DNA of 64,000 nucleotides from an uncultured Rhodospirillaceae bacterium (GTDB taxonomy: Bacteria; Pseudomonadota; Alphaproteobacteria; Rhodospirillales; Magnetospirillaceae), in the NCBI GenBank assembly GCA_937887565.1, contig CALABS010000064.1:14828-78827 (forward strand), read 5' to 3'. The notes below the pieces were generated by a model. That model ran no database searches. It had not been told where the DNA came from and worked only from the letters and a program-made list of their open reading frames with translations. The position numbers and the translations under genes are program-made. Positions 62,154 through 64,000 of this stretch are shown piece by piece; position 1 is the first letter of the stretch, and the number at the start of each line of letters is the position of its first letter.

Positions 62154-62975
62154 ATGGCCTTCGACGCATCGTCGATCCGGTTTTGTCTTCCGGCCGGCCC
62201 TGGAGCCGGTCGTGGTTCGCGGAGGAGTACCGGCATGCGGTGGCGCGGGTCGATCTTCGACGGCCTCTCGGCCGACGACGGCTTCAAGGCCCGGATGAAG
62301 GCGCTGGCCGACCGCGGCCGGGCCCTGGCCCGCGGCTATGTCCGCCGCTCAGAGCGCCGGGTCCGGGTGCGGGCCGCGCCGGCCAGTCCGAACGCTTACG
62401 CCCGTCCGGTCAACGTCAAGCTGCTCTACCACGACCGCGCCCGCGGCGCCTTCCCCAACTCGGTCGCCGTGCTGGCCAACTACCTCGCCAAGGACGGCCC
62501 GCTGTTCGACCGCGACCGCCTCGGCATCGACAAGGGCGAGGTGGCAGCATCCTGGTCGGACGACCGCCGGGTCTTCCACGTCATCGTCAGCCCCAACGAC
62601 GGCCACCGCATCGACGACATGGTGGCCTACGGCCGGGAGGTCATGACCGCCTGGGAGCGCCGGGTCGGTGAACTGGAATGGGTGGCGGCGGTCGAGCGCA
62701 AGCCCGACATGGCGCACGCGCAAGGCAACCAGCACCTGCACGTGATGATCCGTGGCGTCCAGGACGACCGCGACCTCTACTTCGAGCGCGACGTCGTCAC
62801 CCACTGGTTCCGCCACGACGCGGTGGAGGTCACCACCCGGACGCTGGGCTGGATGGACGAGCGCGAGCGGCAGGCCTACGAGCGCCAGCTCGCCCTGATG
62901 CAGCGCCTGCGCGAGGAGCGCGGCCGCGAGATCGGGCGCGACGGCTTGGACAATCTCGGAGGGCGTGAGCTGTGA
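62154..62975 (+). CDS. Relaxase (VirD2-like mobilisation nuclease)
   Basis: A 273-residue protein starting at 62154; the frame is open upstream to a TTG at 62136. The relaxase core has VKLLYHDRARGAFPNSVAVLANYLAKDGPLF, a DDRRVFHVIVSPNDGHRID segment and QGNQHLHVMIRGV, which supplies the conserved histidine cluster. Catalytic Tyr candidates occur near the N-terminus. The protein is short compared with full MOB relaxases; a helicase or primase part is not fused. It nicks oriT and pilots the strand to the TraG coupling protein downstream. Confidence 0.78.
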   Translation: MAFDASSIRFCLPAGPGAGRGSRRSTGMRWRGSIFDGLSADDGFKARMKALADRGRALARGYVRRSERRVRVRAAPASPNAYARPVNVKLLYHDRARGAFPNSVAVLANYLAKDGPLFDRDRLGIDKGEVAASWSDDRRVFHVIVSPNDGHRIDDMVAYGREVMTAWERRVGELEWVAAVERKPDMAHAQGNQHLHVMIRGVQDDRDLYFERDVVTHWFRHDAVEVTTRTLGWMDERERQAYERQLALMQRLREERGREIGRDGLDNLGGREL

Positions 62976-63316
62976 CGCGGCCCCTCCTCATCCTGCTCGG
63001 TTGCTGTGTTGCGTGGCTGCTGACGGTGGCGACCGTCACCGAGCTGGTCGGCTGGCTGTTCGGCTGGCCGGCCGTCTTCGGTGGGTTGCGCGTTGGCACC
63101 GTCGCGCTCTACTGGCCCGGCCAGTTCCTGACCTGGCGTGATCTGCTGGCCCCTGGCCACCGCTGGATGGTCACCGTCGCCGTTCTGGTCTGCACCGCCA
63201 CCGCCGTGGCGCTGGTGGTGCGCGCCGGCCTCCCCCTGCGCGGCGACCGCTCTCCCCGCTTCGGCGCCGGCCGTTGGGCCGGGGACGCCGACGTCCGCCG
63301 CAGCGGTCTGCTGTGA
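62972..63316 (+). CDS. TraG/VirD4 N-terminal membrane anchor as a separate small gene
   Basis: A 114-residue protein overlapping the relaxase stop (4 bp). Two or three TM segments (LLILLGCCVAWLLTVATV, LVGWLFGWPAVFGGL, VTVAVLVCTATAVALVV), then RFGAGRWAGDADVRRSGLL, which matches the linker that normally joins the coupling-protein anchor to its ATPase domain. It ends with a TGA exactly there, and the next gene starts 11 bp later. Confidence 0.75.
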   Translation: MTRPLLILLGCCVAWLLTVATVTELVGWLFGWPAVFGGLRVGTVALYWPGQFLTWRDLLAPGHRWMVTVAVLVCTATAVALVVRAGLPLRGDRSPRFGAGRWAGDADVRRSGLL

Positions 63317-63327
63317 GGGAGGCGGCG

Positions 63328-64000
63328 ATGACGGACTCCTGCATCGTCCTCGGCGCCTGGAACGGCCGGCCCCTGCGCCAGCGTACCCTGCAGCCGGTGC
63401 TGGTGATCGGCCCCACCGGCTCGGGCAAGACCACCACCACGGTGCTGCCTACCCTGTTCGCCGGCTGGCGCGAGAGCGCCGTCGTCTGGGACTTCAAGGG
63501 CGCCATGGCCGGCGACAGCGGGGCGGCGCGCGAGCGCTTCGGCGACGTCATCGTGCTCGACCTCGCCCGGCCCGGCGGTCCCCGCTACAACCCGCTGATG
63601 GCGGTGCGGCCCGGCCCGCATCTGGTGCCGGACTGCCAGCACGCCGCCCGCATCCTCACCGAGGGCGAGAAGGAGGGGCACTGGCGCAACGCCGCCTTCT
63701 CCTACCTCACCGGCGTCTTCGTCTACCTGCTCACCGCGGCGGCCGATTCCGAGAAGTCGCTGGCCGGGGCGCGGCGGCACATCCTGCTCGGCGACGACGG
63801 GCTGACGCTGATGCTGGCCGAGGGCGTCCATCCGACCGCCCAGCGCGCTGCCCAGGAACTGTGGGACAAGAGCGTCGCCGCCGACGCCGAGCCGGACGAG
63901 GACGGCAAGAAGGACGGCCCGGCCCGTAAGGGCGGGCGGGGCGGTGCGGTCGACAAGAGCCTGCATTACCGCAAGTCGGTCTACGTCACCGCCTCGGTGC
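63328..64000 (+). CDS. traG: TraG/VirD4-type coupling ATPase (cut by window edge)
   Basis: An open frame from 63328 (GGGAGGCGGCG upstream) past base 64000, 224 codons seen. Motifs: CIVLGAWNGRPLRQRTLQPVLVIGPTGSGKTTTTVLPTLF with Walker A at about 34-41, WDFKGAMAGDSGAARERFGDVIVLDLARPGG with a Walker B-like Asp, and RYNPL. It is the type IV secretion coupling protein; its usual membrane anchor is encoded by the preceding gene. The C-terminal ~60% lies outside the window. Confidence 0.9.
   Translation, partial: MTDSCIVLGAWNGRPLRQRTLQPVLVIGPTGSGKTTTTVLPTLFAGWRESAVVWDFKGAMAGDSGAARERFGDVIVLDLARPGGPRYNPLMAVRPGPHLVPDCQHAARILTEGEKEGHWRNAAFSYLTGVFVYLLTAAADSEKSLAGARRHILLGDDGLTLMLAEGVHPTAQRAAQELWDKSVAADAEPDEDGKKDGPARKGGRGGAVDKSLHYRKSVYVTASV

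Overview
The window reads as GC-rich alphaproteobacterial accessory DNA, most like an Azospirillum or other Rhodospirillales plasmid, chromid or genomic island. This rests on codon use, an IS66 element carrying a YecA-type passenger gene, and a rhizobial/Azospirillum-style integrative-element backbone (ArdC, ParB-like, DUF6117, toprim, DUF2493, DUF736, DUF2285, AlpA-like, RPA replication protein, ParA, relaxase, TraG). No rRNA, no complete tRNA and no CRISPR array is visible.

Layout. (1) 1-20,000: copper/heavy-metal handling. A minus-strand operon encodes a Cys-rich exported protein, a cupredoxin and a CopA multicopper oxidase (cut by the left edge). A response regulator/histidine kinase pair follows. 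A complete IS66 insertion (5241-8356, 8-bp target duplication) comes next, then a small exported protein, a decayed IS630 element holding a 109-bp MITE-like insert, an orphan flgG and a nuclease-like orphan. A chemoreceptor, a second paralogous regulator/kinase pair, two small exported proteins behind a duplicated ~95-bp leader, and an ABC membrane half without its ATPase complete the section. (2) 20,206-26,549: a Cus/Czc-type efflux operon (peptide, cusC, cusB, cusA, cusF). A 15-bp dyad related to GTAACA-CTC-TGTTAC lies upstream of the cop operon, the first regulator, three exported small proteins (the last leading the cus operon) and the chemoreceptor. It probably defines one metal regulon driven by the two paralogous two-component systems. 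(3) 26,565-31,070: insertion-sequence debris (IS256, IS3 and IS110 pieces fused into one open frame, replacing most of a LysR gene), then a cluster with a secreted caspase-like protein and a frameshifted membrane gene that runs into an integrase fragment. (4) 31,272-38,225: a three-gene operon of an LCAT-like hydrolase, an alpha/beta-hydrolase fused to a metacaspase, and a HEXXH metallopeptidase, facing away from a paraoxonase-like lactonase. This is the best candidate for an undescribed system. (5) 38,222-41,142: an IS6 remnant, a DUF1016/YhcG nuclease, a tyrosine integrase, and the 3' half of an initiator tRNA-Met gene that looks like an attachment site, with a terminator. (6) 41,377-64,000: integrative-element backbone with antirestriction, partition, replication and conjugation genes. 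Three small XRE regulator loci and an AT-rich SIR2-like/P-loop NTPase defence gene (53,560-56,037) sit among them.

How the parts work together. In the metal section, periplasmic sensing (two kinases) would activate periplasmic Cu(I) oxidation and binding (CopA, cupredoxin, CusF) and tripartite efflux (CusCBA). In the right half, ArdC, the SIR2-NTPase and the repeated XRE loci suit an element that must survive host and phage conflict. RPA, ParA, RHH and a ParA-like protein would maintain it; the relaxase and the TraG coupling protein (split into two genes here) would transfer it. All functional assignments are by motif and family recognition from sequence alone; no database search was run.
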